A DNA stretch of 64,000 nt from JALORV01 sp963775635 (GCA_963775635.1 CAVZJO010000016.1:744001-808000); one strand, 5' to 3'; positions 16,412 through 25,829 are shown, numbered from the stretch's first letter. The notes: generated from the sequence alone by a model not told the origin. Numbers and translations are program-made.

Positions 16412-17799
16412 AGCACGCGGTCAAGCACATCCATTTTGTTGGGATTGGCGGCTCGGGAATGAGCGGAATCGCCGAAGTGTTGTTGACCCTCGGCTACCAG
16501 GTCAGCGGTTCTGATGTGGCGAGCAACGCAGTCACGCGGCGCCTCGCCGAACTCGGCGCGCAGGTCAAGCAGGGACACGCGGCCGAGCACATCGCCGGAG
16601 CGGATGCTGTCGTCGTCTCGGCCGCCGTGTCGCCCAGCAATCCGGAAGTGATCGCAGCCCGAGCACAGCGCGTTCCGATCGTTCCGCGCGCGGTAATGCT
16701 GGCCGAGCTGATGCGCCTCAAGCAGGGGATTGCAATCGCCGGAACGCACGGCAAGACCACCACCACTAGCCTGGTGGCGAGCGTGCTCGCGGCGGGCGGG
16801 CTCGATCCGACTTTCGTGATCGGCGGCCGCCTGAATTCGGCGGGCGCGAGCGCGCGGTTAGGCAGCGGCGAATACATCGTGGTCGAGGCCGACGAGTCGG
16901 ATGCGTCATTCCTGAATCTGATGCCAGTGATCGCCGTCGTGACCAACATCGACAACGATCACATGGAAACCTACGGTCACGACTTCTCTCAACTGAAGCA
17001 GGCGTTCGTCGAGTTTCTCGGTCGCCTGCCGTTCTACGGTTCGGCCGTACTGTGCATCGACGACGCGCACGTCCGCGACATCCTGCCTTTTGTCTCGAAG
17101 CCGGTGCTGAGCTACGGGTTCGCGGCCGAGGCCCAGGTACGCGCGGTCGATGCGGTCGCCGACGGAACCCTGATGCGGTTCACAGTGCTGCGCGAGGGTA
17201 TGCAGCCGCTCGCGGTGCAGCTCAATATGCCCGGCCATCACAACGTGGCCAATGCGCTGGCCGCGATTGCGGTGGCGAGCGAGCTTGGGGTCGGCGATGC
17301 CGCCATCGTCGAAGCCCTCGCGAACTTCACCGGCATTGGACGCCGGTTCGCCCCGCACGGCGAGCTCGCGGCGCCGGACGGCGGCACCTACACGCTAGTA
17401 GACGACTACGGCCATCACCCGGTGGAGATGGCCGCGACGATTGCGGCGGCGCGCGGTGCGTTTCCGGACCGCCGGCTCGTTCTCGCGTTCCAGCCGCATC
17501 GCTACACGCGCACGCGCGACTGCTTCGAGGACTTCGTGCGCGTCCTGTCGACGGCAGACGTGCTGTTGCTGACTGAGGTCTACGCCGCGGGCGAAGCCCC
17601 GATCGTCGCCGCCGACGGCCGCTCGCTGGCGCGCGCCGTGCGCGTCGCCGGCAAGGTCGAGCCGATCTTCATCGAGGCGATCGATGAGATGCCGGCCGCG
17701 CTGCGCGACGTGGTGCGCGATGGCGACGTCGTGATCACCATGGGAGCCGGCTCGATCGGGCAGGTTGCCGTGCGGCTTGCGGGCGGGGGGGCCGAATGA
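16408..17799 (+). CDS. murC: UDP-MurNAc:L-Ala ligase MurC
   Basis: First Mur ligase, joining L-alanine to UDP-MurNAc in the cytoplasm. It has 463 residues. The N-terminal 'HFVGIGGSGMSGIAEVL' Rossmann loop, the ATP loop 'GTHGKTTTT' from about 112, 'EADESDASFL' and the C-terminal 'DDYGHHPVEMAATI' and 'FQPHRYTRTRD' are all characteristic. It overlaps murG and ddl by four bases each (ATGA), consistent with one polycistronic message. Confidence 0.97.
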   Translation: MKHAVKHIHFVGIGGSGMSGIAEVLLTLGYQVSGSDVASNAVTRRLAELGAQVKQGHAAEHIAGADAVVVSAAVSPSNPEVIAARAQRVPIVPRAVMLAELMRLKQGIAIAGTHGKTTTTSLVASVLAAGGLDPTFVIGGRLNSAGASARLGSGEYIVVEADESDASFLNLMPVIAVVTNIDNDHMETYGHDFSQLKQAFVEFLGRLPFYGSAVLCIDDAHVRDILPFVSKPVLSYGFAAEAQVRAVDAVADGTLMRFTVLREGMQPLAVQLNMPGHHNVANALAAIAVASELGVGDAAIVEALANFTGIGRRFAPHGELAAPDGGTYTLVDDYGHHPVEMAATIAAARGAFPDRRLVLAFQPHRYTRTRDCFEDFVRVLSTADVLLLTEVYAAGEAPIVAADGRSLARAVRVAGKVEPIFIEAIDEMPAALRDVVRDGDVVITMGAGSIGQVAVRLAGGGAE

Positions 17800-18752
17800 G
17801 CGCAGCGGCGACCTCTTTGGGCAAGGTCGGCGTGCTGTACGGCGGGCGCTCGTCCGAGCGCGAAGTGTCGATCATGTCCGGCACCGGCGTGCTCAACGCG
17901 CTGAAGAGCCGCGGCGTCGATGTCCACGCGTTCGATCCCGGCCGGCAGACGCTCGCTGAACTCGAAGCCGCCCGGTTCGATCGCGTGTTCATCGCGCTGC
18001 ACGGCCGCGGCGGCGAGGATGGGACCATCCAGGGCGTGCTCGAGACGCTGGGTGTTCCGTACACCGGCAGCGGTGTGCAGGCCTCGGCGATCGCCATCGA
18101 CAAGGAGAAGACCAAGCAGATCTGGTTGCAGGCGGGCATCCCGACGCCGGCATGCCGTATTGGCCATGCGGCGACCGACTGGATGCAGGTCGTGGCAGAG
18201 CTCGGTGACCAGCTGATCGTCAAGCCGGCGCGCGAAGGCTCCACCATCGGCATCACGAAAGTGACTCGCCATGACAACAACGAACTGGCGCTGGCATACG
18301 AGGCCGCCGTCCAGTACGACGACACGGTGCTGATCGAGCAGCTGATCGCCGGCCGCGAACTCACCTGCGCCATTCTTGGCGACGGACCGTCGGCCGAAGC
18401 GCTGCCGCTGATCGAGATCCGCGCTCCCGGCGCCAATTACGACTACCACAACAAGTACTTCAGCGACGACACGCAGTACTTGTGTCCGGCGCCCGTGGAC
18501 GCAGAGACGACGCGCCGGGTCAGCGAGCTCAGCGTGCGCGCGTATCGGGCGCTCGGCGCACGCGGGTGGGGCCGCGTTGACGTGATGCTGGACGACCAGG
18601 GCGCCCCCTTCCTGCTCGAACTCAACACCTCGCCTGGGATGACCGGCCATTCGCTGGTGCCGATGGCGGCACGGGCGACTGGCATGAGTTACGAGGACCT
18701 CGTGCTGCGCATCCTCGCGATGGCGACCCTCGACGATTGGCGGCGCGGATGA
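17796..18752 (+). CDS. ddlB: D-alanine--D-alanine ligase
   Basis: ATP-grasp enzyme that makes the D-Ala-D-Ala dipeptide used by MurF and targeted by vancomycin-type drugs. It has 318 residues. 'VLYGGRSSEREVSIMSG' near the N-terminus, 'HGRGGEDGTIQGVLE', 'VKPAREGSTIGITKV' and the metal-binding 'FLLELNTSPGMTGHSLVP' are all present. Position within the dcw cluster between murC and ftsQ identifies it as the DdlB type. ATGA overlaps on both sides. Confidence 0.97.
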   Translation: MSAAATSLGKVGVLYGGRSSEREVSIMSGTGVLNALKSRGVDVHAFDPGRQTLAELEAARFDRVFIALHGRGGEDGTIQGVLETLGVPYTGSGVQASAIAIDKEKTKQIWLQAGIPTPACRIGHAATDWMQVVAELGDQLIVKPAREGSTIGITKVTRHDNNELALAYEAAVQYDDTVLIEQLIAGRELTCAILGDGPSAEALPLIEIRAPGANYDYHNKYFSDDTQYLCPAPVDAETTRRVSELSVRAYRALGARGWGRVDVMLDDQGAPFLLELNTSPGMTGHSLVPMAARATGMSYEDLVLRILAMATLDDWRRG

Positions 18753-19504
18753 TGGGCGCCCGGCTGATGAACCTGGCGGCGCTGGTTGCGACGCTGATCG
18801 CGACGGGGATGCTGGTGCTCGCCGGCGCGCGTTGGGTCGCCCAGCGGCCGCAGTTCAATTTCAAGCGCATCGAAGTGCGCGGTGAACTGCAGCACGTGAC
18901 CGCGGCGTCGATCCGCGCGGCGATTGCCGGACGCCTGCGCGGCAACTTCTTCACGGTCCGCCTGGACGACGCTCGTCGAGTGCTGGAGTCTGTCCCGTGG
19001 GTCGCGCAGGCCTCGGTGCGGCGCGTCTGGCCGAATCGCCTGCTGGTCACGCTGCGCGAATACCGCGCACTGGGCGCGTGGGACGACGGGCGCCTGCTGT
19101 CGGACAGCGGCGACTTGTTCGTTGCTAACGTGGCGGAGGCCGAGGTGTTCGGGCCACTACCCACGCTGGGCGGACCGGAGGACTCGGCGCGCGAAGTCGC
19201 ACGTCGCTACTACGAAATCGCTGCCAGCCTCGCGCCGTTATCGATGACGATCGATGCCATCGATGTCTCCGAGCGCCGGTCGTGGACGGTGCGTGCGACC
19301 GGGCCTGAGACCGGATCGACGACGTTCGTGCTTGGACGCGACGATCGTCCGGATGAGGTCTTGCGCCGACTGGCCGATGCGGTGACTGCGTTTCCGATGG
19401 TGTTTGCCCGGATGGGCGGCCCGCCTGAGCGCATCGACACACGCTATGCGAACGGGTTGGCCGCCGGGCCGCCCGCGCGCAGCTCCGCACCGAGAAACCG
19501 CTGA
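18749..19504 (+). CDS. ftsQ: Cell division protein FtsQ
   Basis: Bitopic divisome protein, partner of FtsL and FtsB. It has 251 residues: a short cytoplasmic tail, one membrane helix (about 5-27), then a periplasmic POTRA domain starting at 'FNFKRIEVRGELQHVTAASI' and the beta domain ('VPWVAQASVRRVWPNRLLVTLREYRALGAW'). The ATG at 18749 overlaps the ddl stop; a second ATG follows directly at 18752. The stop is only three bases before ftsA. Confidence 0.96.
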   Translation: MMGARLMNLAALVATLIATGMLVLAGARWVAQRPQFNFKRIEVRGELQHVTAASIRAAIAGRLRGNFFTVRLDDARRVLESVPWVAQASVRRVWPNRLLVTLREYRALGAWDDGRLLSDSGDLFVANVAEAEVFGPLPTLGGPEDSAREVARRYYEIAASLAPLSMTIDAIDVSERRSWTVRATGPETGSTTFVLGRDDRPDEVLRRLADAVTAFPMVFARMGGPPERIDTRYANGLAAGPPARSSAPRNR

Positions 19505-19507
19505 TCC

Positions 19508-20740
19508 ATGAAAACCGAAACCAAAGATCTGATCGTCGGGCTCGACATCGGCACCTCCAAGGTCGTCGTGGCGGTCGCCGAAGTGCTGGCGGACGGTCGC
19601 TTCCAGGTGATCGGCCTGGGTCAGGCCGCGTCGCAGGGCCTGCGCAAGGGAGTGGTCGTCAACATCGAGTCGACGGTGCAGTCGATCCGCCGCGCGCTCG
19701 AGGAAGCGGAACTGATGGCTGCCTGCCAGATCAAGGATGCCTTCACCGGCATCGCCGGCAGCCACATCAAGAGCTTCAACTCGAGCGGCATGGTGGCGAT
19801 CAAGGACCGGGAAGTGTCGGCGAGCGACGTCGGCCGCGTCGTCGAAACGGCGAAGGCGATCAACATTCCCACCGACCAGCAGGTACTGCACGTGCTGACG
19901 CAGGAGTTCATCGTCGACGGGCAGGAGGACATCCGCGAGCCGATCGGCATGAGCGGAGTGCGGCTCGAGGTGCGAGTCCACATCGTGACCGGTGCGGTCA
20001 GCGCAGCGCAGAACATCATCAAGTGCGTGCGTCGCTGCGGCCTCGAGGTGCAGGACCTGATCCTGCAGCCGCTTGCATCATCGCTCTCGGTGCTGACGGC
20101 GGACGAGAAGGAACTCGGTGTCGCGCTGGTCGACGTCGGCGGTGGCACCAGCGACATCGCCATTTTCACCGGCGGCGCAATCCGCCACACCGCGATCATT
20201 CCGATCGCCGGCGACCAGATCACCAACGATATTGCGATGGCGCTGCGCACGCCGATTCCGGATGCCGAGGAGATCAAGGTGCGCTGGGGGGTGGCCAAGG
20301 AGGTGCTGGCCGATCCCAACGAGAAGATCGAGATTCCCGGACTCGGCGATCGCGGACCGCGCCTGCTGTCGCGCCAGGCGCTGGCGGCTGTCATCGAACC
20401 GCGCGTCGAGGAACTCTTCACGCTGACGCAGCAGGTGATCCGCGAGTCGGGTTACGAGGAACTGCTGTCGTCGGGAATCGTGTTGACCGGCGGCACCAGT
20501 TTGCTGCCCGGCATGACCGAACTGGCCGAGGACGTCTTCCTGAAGCCCGCGCGGATCGGCTGGCCGCAGTACGACGGTTCGCTGTCCGACGTGGTGCGCA
20601 ACCCGCGCTTCGCGACCTCGATGGGCCTGCTGGTCGAGGCGCACTCGCAGCGTCAGCGCGGCCGCAAGATCGCTCAGCAGAGCGGATCGTTCAAACAGAC
20701 GTTCAAGAGGATGAAAGAATGGATTGTCGGAAATTTTTAG
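19508..20740 (+). CDS. ftsA: Cell division protein FtsA
   Basis: Actin-like ATPase that tethers FtsZ filaments to the membrane and recruits later division proteins. It has 410 residues. 'IVGLDIGTSKVVV' (phosphate 1), 'LVDVGGGTSDIAIF' (phosphate 2) and 'GIVLTGGTSLLPGM' (adenosine) are clear, and the inserted 1C domain lies between about 85 and 165. The last residues ('FKQTFKRMKEWIVGNF') form the amphipathic membrane-targeting helix. Unlike the upstream genes it is not coupled to the next one: 392 structured non-coding bases separate it from ftsZ. Confidence 0.97.
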   Translation: MKTETKDLIVGLDIGTSKVVVAVAEVLADGRFQVIGLGQAASQGLRKGVVVNIESTVQSIRRALEEAELMAACQIKDAFTGIAGSHIKSFNSSGMVAIKDREVSASDVGRVVETAKAINIPTDQQVLHVLTQEFIVDGQEDIREPIGMSGVRLEVRVHIVTGAVSAAQNIIKCVRRCGLEVQDLILQPLASSLSVLTADEKELGVALVDVGGGTSDIAIFTGGAIRHTAIIPIAGDQITNDIAMALRTPIPDAEEIKVRWGVAKEVLADPNEKIEIPGLGDRGPRLLSRQALAAVIEPRVEELFTLTQQVIRESGYEELLSSGIVLTGGTSLLPGMTELAEDVFLKPARIGWPQYDGSLSDVVRNPRFATSMGLLVEAHSQRQRGRKIAQQSGSFKQTFKRMKEWIVGNF

Positions 20741-20802
20741 CTGGCGCGGCTCGTGTACGCGCCGCTGCGGGTCGCACGTGCACTCGCCGCGATCTAGTTA
20801 GA

Positions 20803-21030
20803 GCGGCCGCCTTCGGGCGGCTGGGCGGCGGCCGCGTCACTGTGAGCGCGACCCGCCTAGGCGAGTCGCGCAGCGGCGACACCGGAGCTGCGAACGAAGC
20901 GATCGCAGCGCACAGACATCCGTTCGTAGCTTTTGTGATCGCAGGCGGTGCGGAGCCGCCTCAAGCCGCCCGCGCTAACCCGAACACGTGCGGCGTGCAC
21001 GTGCGAGCCGAAGGCTCGCGTATACGCCGC
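20803..21030 (+). repeat. Cluster of stem-loops in the ftsA-ftsZ spacer
   Basis: The 392-base spacer (20741-21132) holds several strong hairpins: GCCGCC-TTCG-GGCGGC at 20806-20821, flanked by GCGGCCGC at 20803-20810 and 20828-20835; GCTGCGA/TCGCAGC at 20887-20909; GGCGG/CCGCC at 20944-20960; and a two-part stem at 20990-21030 (GCGGCGT/ACGCCGC outside, GCGAGCC-GAA-GGCTCGC inside). No conserved protein is encoded. I cannot pick out a confident ftsZ promoter. It may be inserted repeat elements, an mRNA-processing site or both. Confidence 0.55.
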
Positions 21031-21132
21031 GCGCCCCTAGCGCGTAATGCCAAGCGCGTTGTTGCCGTTGCGCTTTTGGCCTTGCGCGTTTCGTCTTGAC
21101 GCAGCAATCCCACTCTGGAGCAGGAGAACACG

Positions 21133-22317
21133 ATGACTTTCGAGATACTGGAAACCGAAACGCGAGGGACGATCATCAAGGTGGTCGGTGTCGGCGGTGC
21201 CGGCGGCAACGCGGTCGAACACATGATCCTGCGTGGTGTGCAGGGCGTCGAGTTCATCTGCGCCAACACCGACCATCAGGCACTTGTCCGCTCGTCGTCC
21301 AAGAATGTGCTGCAACTCGGCAAGACCGGCCTGGGTGCAGGTAGCCGACCCGAAGCCGGGCGCCAGGCCGCCGAAGAGGCGCGCGACCGCATCGCCGATG
21401 CCCTGCGCGGTGCGCACATGGTGTTCATCACGGCCGGGATGGGTGGGGGTACCGGTACTGGAGCCGCCCCGGTCGTGGCGGAGATCGCCAAGGAACTCGG
21501 CGTCCTGACCGTTGCGGTCGTCTCCAAGCCGTTCGAGTTCGAGGGACCCAGGCGGATGAAGGTCGCGGAGACCGGGCTGGCGGAACTCGAGGCCTCGGTG
21601 CATTCGCTGATCGTCATCCTCAACAACAAGCTCGAGGAGGTGATGGGCGAGGATGCCGAGATGGCCGATTGCTTCCGCGCCGCCGATGACGTTCTGCACA
21701 ACGCCTGTGCCGGCATCGCGGAGATCATCAACGTGCCGGGACTGGTCAACGTCGACTTTGAGGACGTCAAGACCGTGATGAGCGAGCACGGCAAAGCCAT
21801 GATGGGAACCGCGACGGCGTCGGGACTCGACCGCGCGCGCATCGCAGCCGAGCAGGCGGTCGCCAGTCCGTTACTCGAGGGCGTGGACCTGTCAGGAGCG
21901 CGCGGCGTGCTGGTGAACATCACGGCGTCGACGTCCCTGAAGATGAAGGAGACGCGCGAGGTGATGAACACGATCCGCGCGTTCGCCGCCGAAGACGCGA
22001 CGGTGATCTTCGGAACAGTGTGCGACGAGTCGATCGGCGACGCCCTGCGGGTCACGGTGGTGGCGACGGGACTTGGCCGCGCCGCTTCGAAGAAGCAGTC
22101 GACGCCTTTCACGGTCGTTCGTACCGGCACCGACAATGTGCCGCTGATGGTGAATCCGAACCGGGAGACCGGCTCCGCGGCTTCGGACTACAGTCACCTC
22201 GAGACTCCGGCCGTGTGGCGATCGCGCGAAGCCGCGCAGCAGCGCGTTTCCGCGCTGGAAGACAGCGGCAGCGATCGTTATGACATTCCGGCGTTCCTGC
22301 GCAAGCAGGCGGATTGA
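21133..22317 (+). CDS. ftsZ: Cell division GTPase FtsZ
   Basis: Tubulin homologue that forms the Z ring. It has 394 residues. The N-terminal GTPase domain has 'VGVGGAGGNAVEHM' and the tubulin signature 'GGGTGTG' at about 104-110; the T7 loop 'NVDFEDVKTVM' follows; the C-terminal tail after about 320 is a variable linker ending in the conserved peptide 'YDIPAFLRKQAD', which binds FtsA and other partners (including ZapD, also encoded in this window). A good Shine-Dalgarno (GGAGCAGGAG) precedes the ATG. It ends four bases from the convergent DUF2189 gene. Confidence 0.98.
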   Translation: MTFEILETETRGTIIKVVGVGGAGGNAVEHMILRGVQGVEFICANTDHQALVRSSSKNVLQLGKTGLGAGSRPEAGRQAAEEARDRIADALRGAHMVFITAGMGGGTGTGAAPVVAEIAKELGVLTVAVVSKPFEFEGPRRMKVAETGLAELEASVHSLIVILNNKLEEVMGEDAEMADCFRAADDVLHNACAGIAEIINVPGLVNVDFEDVKTVMSEHGKAMMGTATASGLDRARIAAEQAVASPLLEGVDLSGARGVLVNITASTSLKMKETREVMNTIRAFAAEDATVIFGTVCDESIGDALRVTVVATGLGRAASKKQSTPFTVVRTGTDNVPLMVNPNRETGSAASDYSHLETPAVWRSREAAQQRVSALEDSGSDRYDIPAFLRKQAD

Positions 22318-22321
22318 GCGG

Positions 22322-23164
22322 CTATCCGACTGAGGGTGTGCGCGCGGCCGCAGGGCCGTCGTGTACGCCCTCAGTGACCAGAGCACGGTAAGCATGCCAC
22401 GTCGCATGGCCGATGATCGGCACAGCGATGGTCAGGCCGACGAAGAAAGTCGCGAAGCCCGCTGCCACCACCAGCACGATGATCATCGCCCAGATCGCAA
22501 GCGGCACCGGATTAGCGAACAGCGCGCGCACGCTGTTCAGCGCCGCGACGATCGTGTCGGTGCCGCGATCGAGCATCATCGGAACCGAAACGACGCTGAT
22601 CGCGAATACCACCGTGGCGAACAACGCGCCGACCGCGAGGTACGTCGCGACAAAATCCGCGTGCTCGAGGCTCACGACCTGCCCGACGAAGCTCTTGAGC
22701 GTCGGCATTCCGCCCGAGAAAAAGAGGGCGAAGGTCACCAGCGAAGCGCGAGCCCACACCAGCATGACGATCGTCAGCACCAGCGCGAACAGGCTGAAAG
22801 CGCCGAGGTTGCTGCGCCAGGCGACCGCCGTCGAGAGGAGTTGAACCGGTTCGCCGCGTTCGAGCCGCCGGCTGATGTCGTACAGCCCGGTGGCAAGGAA
22901 GGGCCCGACCAGCAGAAATCCGGCCACCAACGCAGTCAACAACTCGTAGGCATGCCGGAATACGAGGGCGATCAGTCCGCCCATGGCGGCAAACACCGCG
23001 CCGTAGGCCAGGCTTGCCGCCGGCGCCCGCCGCAGGTCGCGCAAGCCGGCTGCCAACCAGGAGAACGGGGCGGTGACCGAAACGGCACGAATGGGCGGAA
23101 AGGGGTTTGTCGGCTCGTCGGATGTCGCCGATCGCGCCGTGGTCGCCGACGTCTCGGAAGTCAT
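22322..23164 (-). CDS. DUF2189 family membrane protein
   Basis: A 280-residue integral membrane protein of unknown function. After a polar N-terminus (1-35) come about six hydrophobic helices, beginning 'SLAYGAVFAAMGGLIALVF'. The layout and the 'LLVGPFLATGLYDISRRLERGE' stretch match the DUF2189 family. It lies alone on the minus strand between ftsZ (convergent, four bases apart) and lpxC (divergent). Its place inside the division/envelope cluster suggests no specific role, and I infer none. Confidence 0.8.
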   Translation of the reverse strand: MTSETSATTARSATSDEPTNPFPPIRAVSVTAPFSWLAAGLRDLRRAPAASLAYGAVFAAMGGLIALVFRHAYELLTALVAGFLLVGPFLATGLYDISRRLERGEPVQLLSTAVAWRSNLGAFSLFALVLTIVMLVWARASLVTFALFFSGGMPTLKSFVGQVVSLEHADFVATYLAVGALFATVVFAISVVSVPMMLDRGTDTIVAALNSVRALFANPVPLAIWAMIIVLVVAAGFATFFVGLTIAVPIIGHATWHAYRALVTEGVHDGPAAARTPSVG

Positions 23165-23261
23165 GCGTGCGCCTTCCCTTCAGCAGTCTTTAGCACATTG
23201 TCGGCGGAGGGGCCCGTGATTGCTTGCCGCGTCGCACAAGGGTACGGATAAAATGCATACC

Positions 23262-24173
23262 ATGCTGAAACAACGCACGCTTAGACAAATAGCCCGTACG
23301 GTCGGAATCGGGCTGCACAGCGGCACCAAGGTAGGCTTGGTGCTGCGGCCAGCCGCTGCAGACACGGGGATCGTCTTTCGGAGAATCGACCTCGAACCCC
23401 CGGTCGACATCAGGCTCAGCCCGGAGGCCGTGGTCGACACGCGCATGGCGACCACGATCGGGCGGGGCGACGTTCGCATCGCCACCATCGAGCACCTGAT
23501 GAGCGCCCTGGCGGGCCTCGGCATTGACAACTGTTATATCGACGTCGATGCCGCCGAAATCCCGATCATGGACGGCAGCGCATCGAGTTTCGTGTTCCTG
23601 CTGCAGGCGGCCGGCATCGAGGAGTTGAGCGCACCGAAGCGTTTTATCCAGGTGCTACAGCCGGTCGAGATCGTCGACGGCGACAAGTGGGCCCGGCTGG
23701 AGCCCTACTTCGGCTACCGCCTCAAGTTCTCGATCGACTTCAACCACCCGGCGATCGACTCGACCGAACAGGTGGTCGAGGTCGACTTCGCGCGCGACTC
23801 CTATGTCAAGGACGTATCGCGAGCGCGCACGTTCGGATTCGTCAACGAGGTCGAGGCGCTGCGCGCGGCCGGGCTGGCGATGGGTGGCAATTTCGAGAAC
23901 GCCATCGTGATGGACGAGTATCGCGTGCTGAATACCGACGGCCTGCGGGCTGGCGACGAATTCGCCAAGCACAAGATTCTCGATGCGATTGGCGATCTTT
24001 CCGCGCTCGGCCGGCCGCTGATGGCGAGCTACGTCGCGCACAAATCGGGCCACGCGATCAACAATCGGCTGCTGCGCGCACTCGTGGCTGACGCGAGAGC
24101 CTACGACGTCGTGACATTCGACGACGACGAGGCCGCCCCGGAAGCGTTCCGCCCGCAGGTTCAGATAGCTTAG
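23262..24173 (+). CDS. lpxC: UDP-3-O-acyl-GlcNAc deacetylase LpxC
   Basis: Zinc enzyme for the committed step of lipid A synthesis. It has 303 residues from ATG 23262, giving the family N-terminus 'MLKQRTLRQIARTVGIGLHSG'-like start. Zinc ligands are visible: H78 in 'TIEHLMSA', and the His and Asp of 'KHKILDAIGDLS'; the catalytic His is in 'HKSGHAINN'. 'MDGSASSFV' is also typical. An in-frame ATG at 23253 has the better Shine-Dalgarno (AAGGG, ten bases upstream) and may be used instead, adding three residues. The 3' end overlaps the convergent DciA-like gene by four bases. Confidence 0.97.
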   Translation: MLKQRTLRQIARTVGIGLHSGTKVGLVLRPAAADTGIVFRRIDLEPPVDIRLSPEAVVDTRMATTIGRGDVRIATIEHLMSALAGLGIDNCYIDVDAAEIPIMDGSASSFVFLLQAAGIEELSAPKRFIQVLQPVEIVDGDKWARLEPYFGYRLKFSIDFNHPAIDSTEQVVEVDFARDSYVKDVSRARTFGFVNEVEALRAAGLAMGGNFENAIVMDEYRVLNTDGLRAGDEFAKHKILDAIGDLSALGRPLMASYVAHKSGHAINNRLLRALVADARAYDVVTFDDDEAAPEAFRPQVQIA

Positions 24174-24652
24174 GGCTGCCGACGCCTGCTCAGTGTCTCG
24201 GCAAGGCGTCGCAGCGCCCGCCGTAGCGCCGAATCCGGCAGGGTTTGCGCGGCTGTCTCGATTGCACCGATCCCCCGATTACTGACACGCGGATACTGCA
24301 ATTCAGAACTTGAGACCATCGCTGTACCCTGTCCGGGGTAAGGCGTGCCGCCGGCTTGAATGCGAAGCTTCATCTCGTAGACTTGGAACCCATGGGCAAC
24401 CAGAGTTGCGACCAATCGAGGTGCCGCCTGGCGCAGCTTGGCCGACTCGGCGGCCGACTCGACGGTGATCCACAGGACCCCGTCGCGCAGGTCGCAGTGT
24501 CCGGGCCCGAGCATCAGGCCCGGAGCGATTGAACGTGCCAGTGGCAGCAGAACGCGGGTCAAGGCTTGTGAGGTTTCCCAGCGATCGAGTAGGGCTGCCG
24601 CGGCAGGGGAGTCGCGCAGCGCCGCGGCGACAGGACGTGCCGGGTTAGCCAT
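24170..24652 (-). CDS. DciA-like protein (DUF721)
   Basis: A 160-residue protein whose first ~110 residues resemble DUF721/DciA, the ancestral helicase-loader family of bacteria lacking DnaC or DnaI. The KH-like core is suggested by 'LDRWETSQALTRVLLPLARSI', 'CDLRDGVLWITVESAAESAKLRQ' and 'VYEMKLRIQ'. The C-terminal part is Arg/Ala rich. It stands alone on the minus strand between lpxC and the M23 peptidase gene, the position I recall for this family in Burkholderiales. The family call is fair; the helicase-loading role is an inference. Confidence 0.7.
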   Translation of the reverse strand: MANPARPVAAALRDSPAAAALLDRWETSQALTRVLLPLARSIAPGLMLGPGHCDLRDGVLWITVESAAESAKLRQAAPRLVATLVAHGFQVYEMKLRIQAGGTPYPGQGTAMVSSSELQYPRVSNRGIGAIETAAQTLPDSALRRALRRLAETLSRRRQP

Positions 24653-24714
24653 CGTTAGACATCAACGAACAGACGCACCCGCACAACGCGGTGCGCGCAG
24701 GGGCAGGAGGGGCA

Positions 24715-25692
24715 GTGCAGATTATCTTGGTCGACCGACGACTGGCGCGTGCGCGCACCATCACGGTCGGAGCACAGCACGTAGCCGCGGCAGCCGTGCT
24801 GCTGACAATTACCGTCGTCATTGTCTCCACGCTCTTTTCCCTGCTGACCGTGCGTGCCGCCTCGACATTGCCACTGCCGTTCGTGGCCGATGTTATCGCT
24901 TTCGTCACACGCGACCAGGCCGAGCGTAAGGAGCAGTACGTGCGCGATAACGTGCTGGCCATCACTCGCAAGCTGGGCGAAGTGCAGGCGCAGCTGCTGC
25001 GGCTCGACGTTCTGGGCGAGCGGGTGGCCAAGGCGGCCGGCATCCGACCTGAGGAATTCCGGTTCCGCGAACTTCCGGCGCGTGGTGGTGCGCTTGGTAG
25101 CGCGATGAACTTCAGCGACCTGCAGAGCGAACTGGCTGGTTTGACGCGCAGTGTCGAACAGCGCTCCGACTACCTGTCCGTGGTGGAAGCCGAGCTGCGT
25201 TCGCAACAAGTGCGCAAGGCATTGTTGCCCGGCAGTCAGCCGCTGGCCGACGGATATATTGGCTCGGGATTCGGATGGCGTACCGATCCGTTCACCGGCG
25301 AGATGACGCGTCACGATGGCATTGACTTCGCGGCCCCCGCGGGGACCCCGATCCACGCCGCTGCAGGAGGCGTTGTCGTGCTCGCTGAACCGCATCCCGT
25401 GTGGGGCAGGTTCGTCGAGATCGATCATGGCAACGACCTACGCACCCGCTATGCACATGCCAGCCGGCTGGTTGTCGCGGCCGGCGACCTGGTCAAACGC
25501 GGGCAGAAGATCGCCGAAGTCGGTACGACTGGCCGCTCGACCGGGCCGCACCTGCACTTCGAGGTGCACAACAAGGGCGTTGCGCAGAATCCCTCCAAGT
25601 TCCTCTCTGCCGAAGGCAGCCTAATTTCGCACGGATCCGCGGCCAAGGTCGATCTGAAGACCCCTGCGTCCGCTACAGCCGACCGCAACTAG
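24715..25692 (+). CDS. M23 family peptidoglycan endopeptidase
   Basis: A membrane-anchored LytM-type metallopeptidase, or an inactive activator of the same fold. It has 325 residues: one N-terminal membrane helix (about 25-48), a coiled-coil region (about 70-170) and a C-terminal M23 domain from 'GSGFGWRTDPFTGEMTRHDGID'. Zinc ligands fit: His and Asp in 'RHDGIDF', and 'HLHFEV' near the end, so it is probably active. The GTG at 24715 is chosen because AGGAGG lies just before it and because the product starts MQII; a GTG at 24691 is possible. Divergent from the DciA-like gene and upstream of secA. Confidence 0.88.
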   Translation: MQIILVDRRLARARTITVGAQHVAAAAVLLTITVVIVSTLFSLLTVRAASTLPLPFVADVIAFVTRDQAERKEQYVRDNVLAITRKLGEVQAQLLRLDVLGERVAKAAGIRPEEFRFRELPARGGALGSAMNFSDLQSELAGLTRSVEQRSDYLSVVEAELRSQQVRKALLPGSQPLADGYIGSGFGWRTDPFTGEMTRHDGIDFAAPAGTPIHAAAGGVVVLAEPHPVWGRFVEIDHGNDLRTRYAHASRLVVAAGDLVKRGQKIAEVGTTGRSTGPHLHFEVHNKGVAQNPSKFLSAEGSLISHGSAAKVDLKTPASATADRN

Positions 25693-25715
25693 GCCCTGGC
25701 TCCGGGAGTCACTCC

Positions 25716-25741
25716 GGGGCGCGACGCCCCTGTGACATAAT
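25716..25741 (+). promoter_or_regulatory. Hairpin and possible promoter upstream of secA
   Basis: GGGGCG-CGA-CGCCCC (25716-25730) is a short perfect stem, possibly ending the peptidase transcript. It is followed by CATAAT (25736-25741), a plausible -10 for secA, but no convincing -35 is visible. The 89 bases between it and secA show nothing else. Confidence 0.3.
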
Positions 25742-25829
25742 TTTCGCTTTGCGCACCGCGGGCCGGGCAACCGCAGTTCCGCGCGCAGCTACCTCTGGGC
25801 GTCGACGCGCAAGCGCGACCGTGTCCCGC

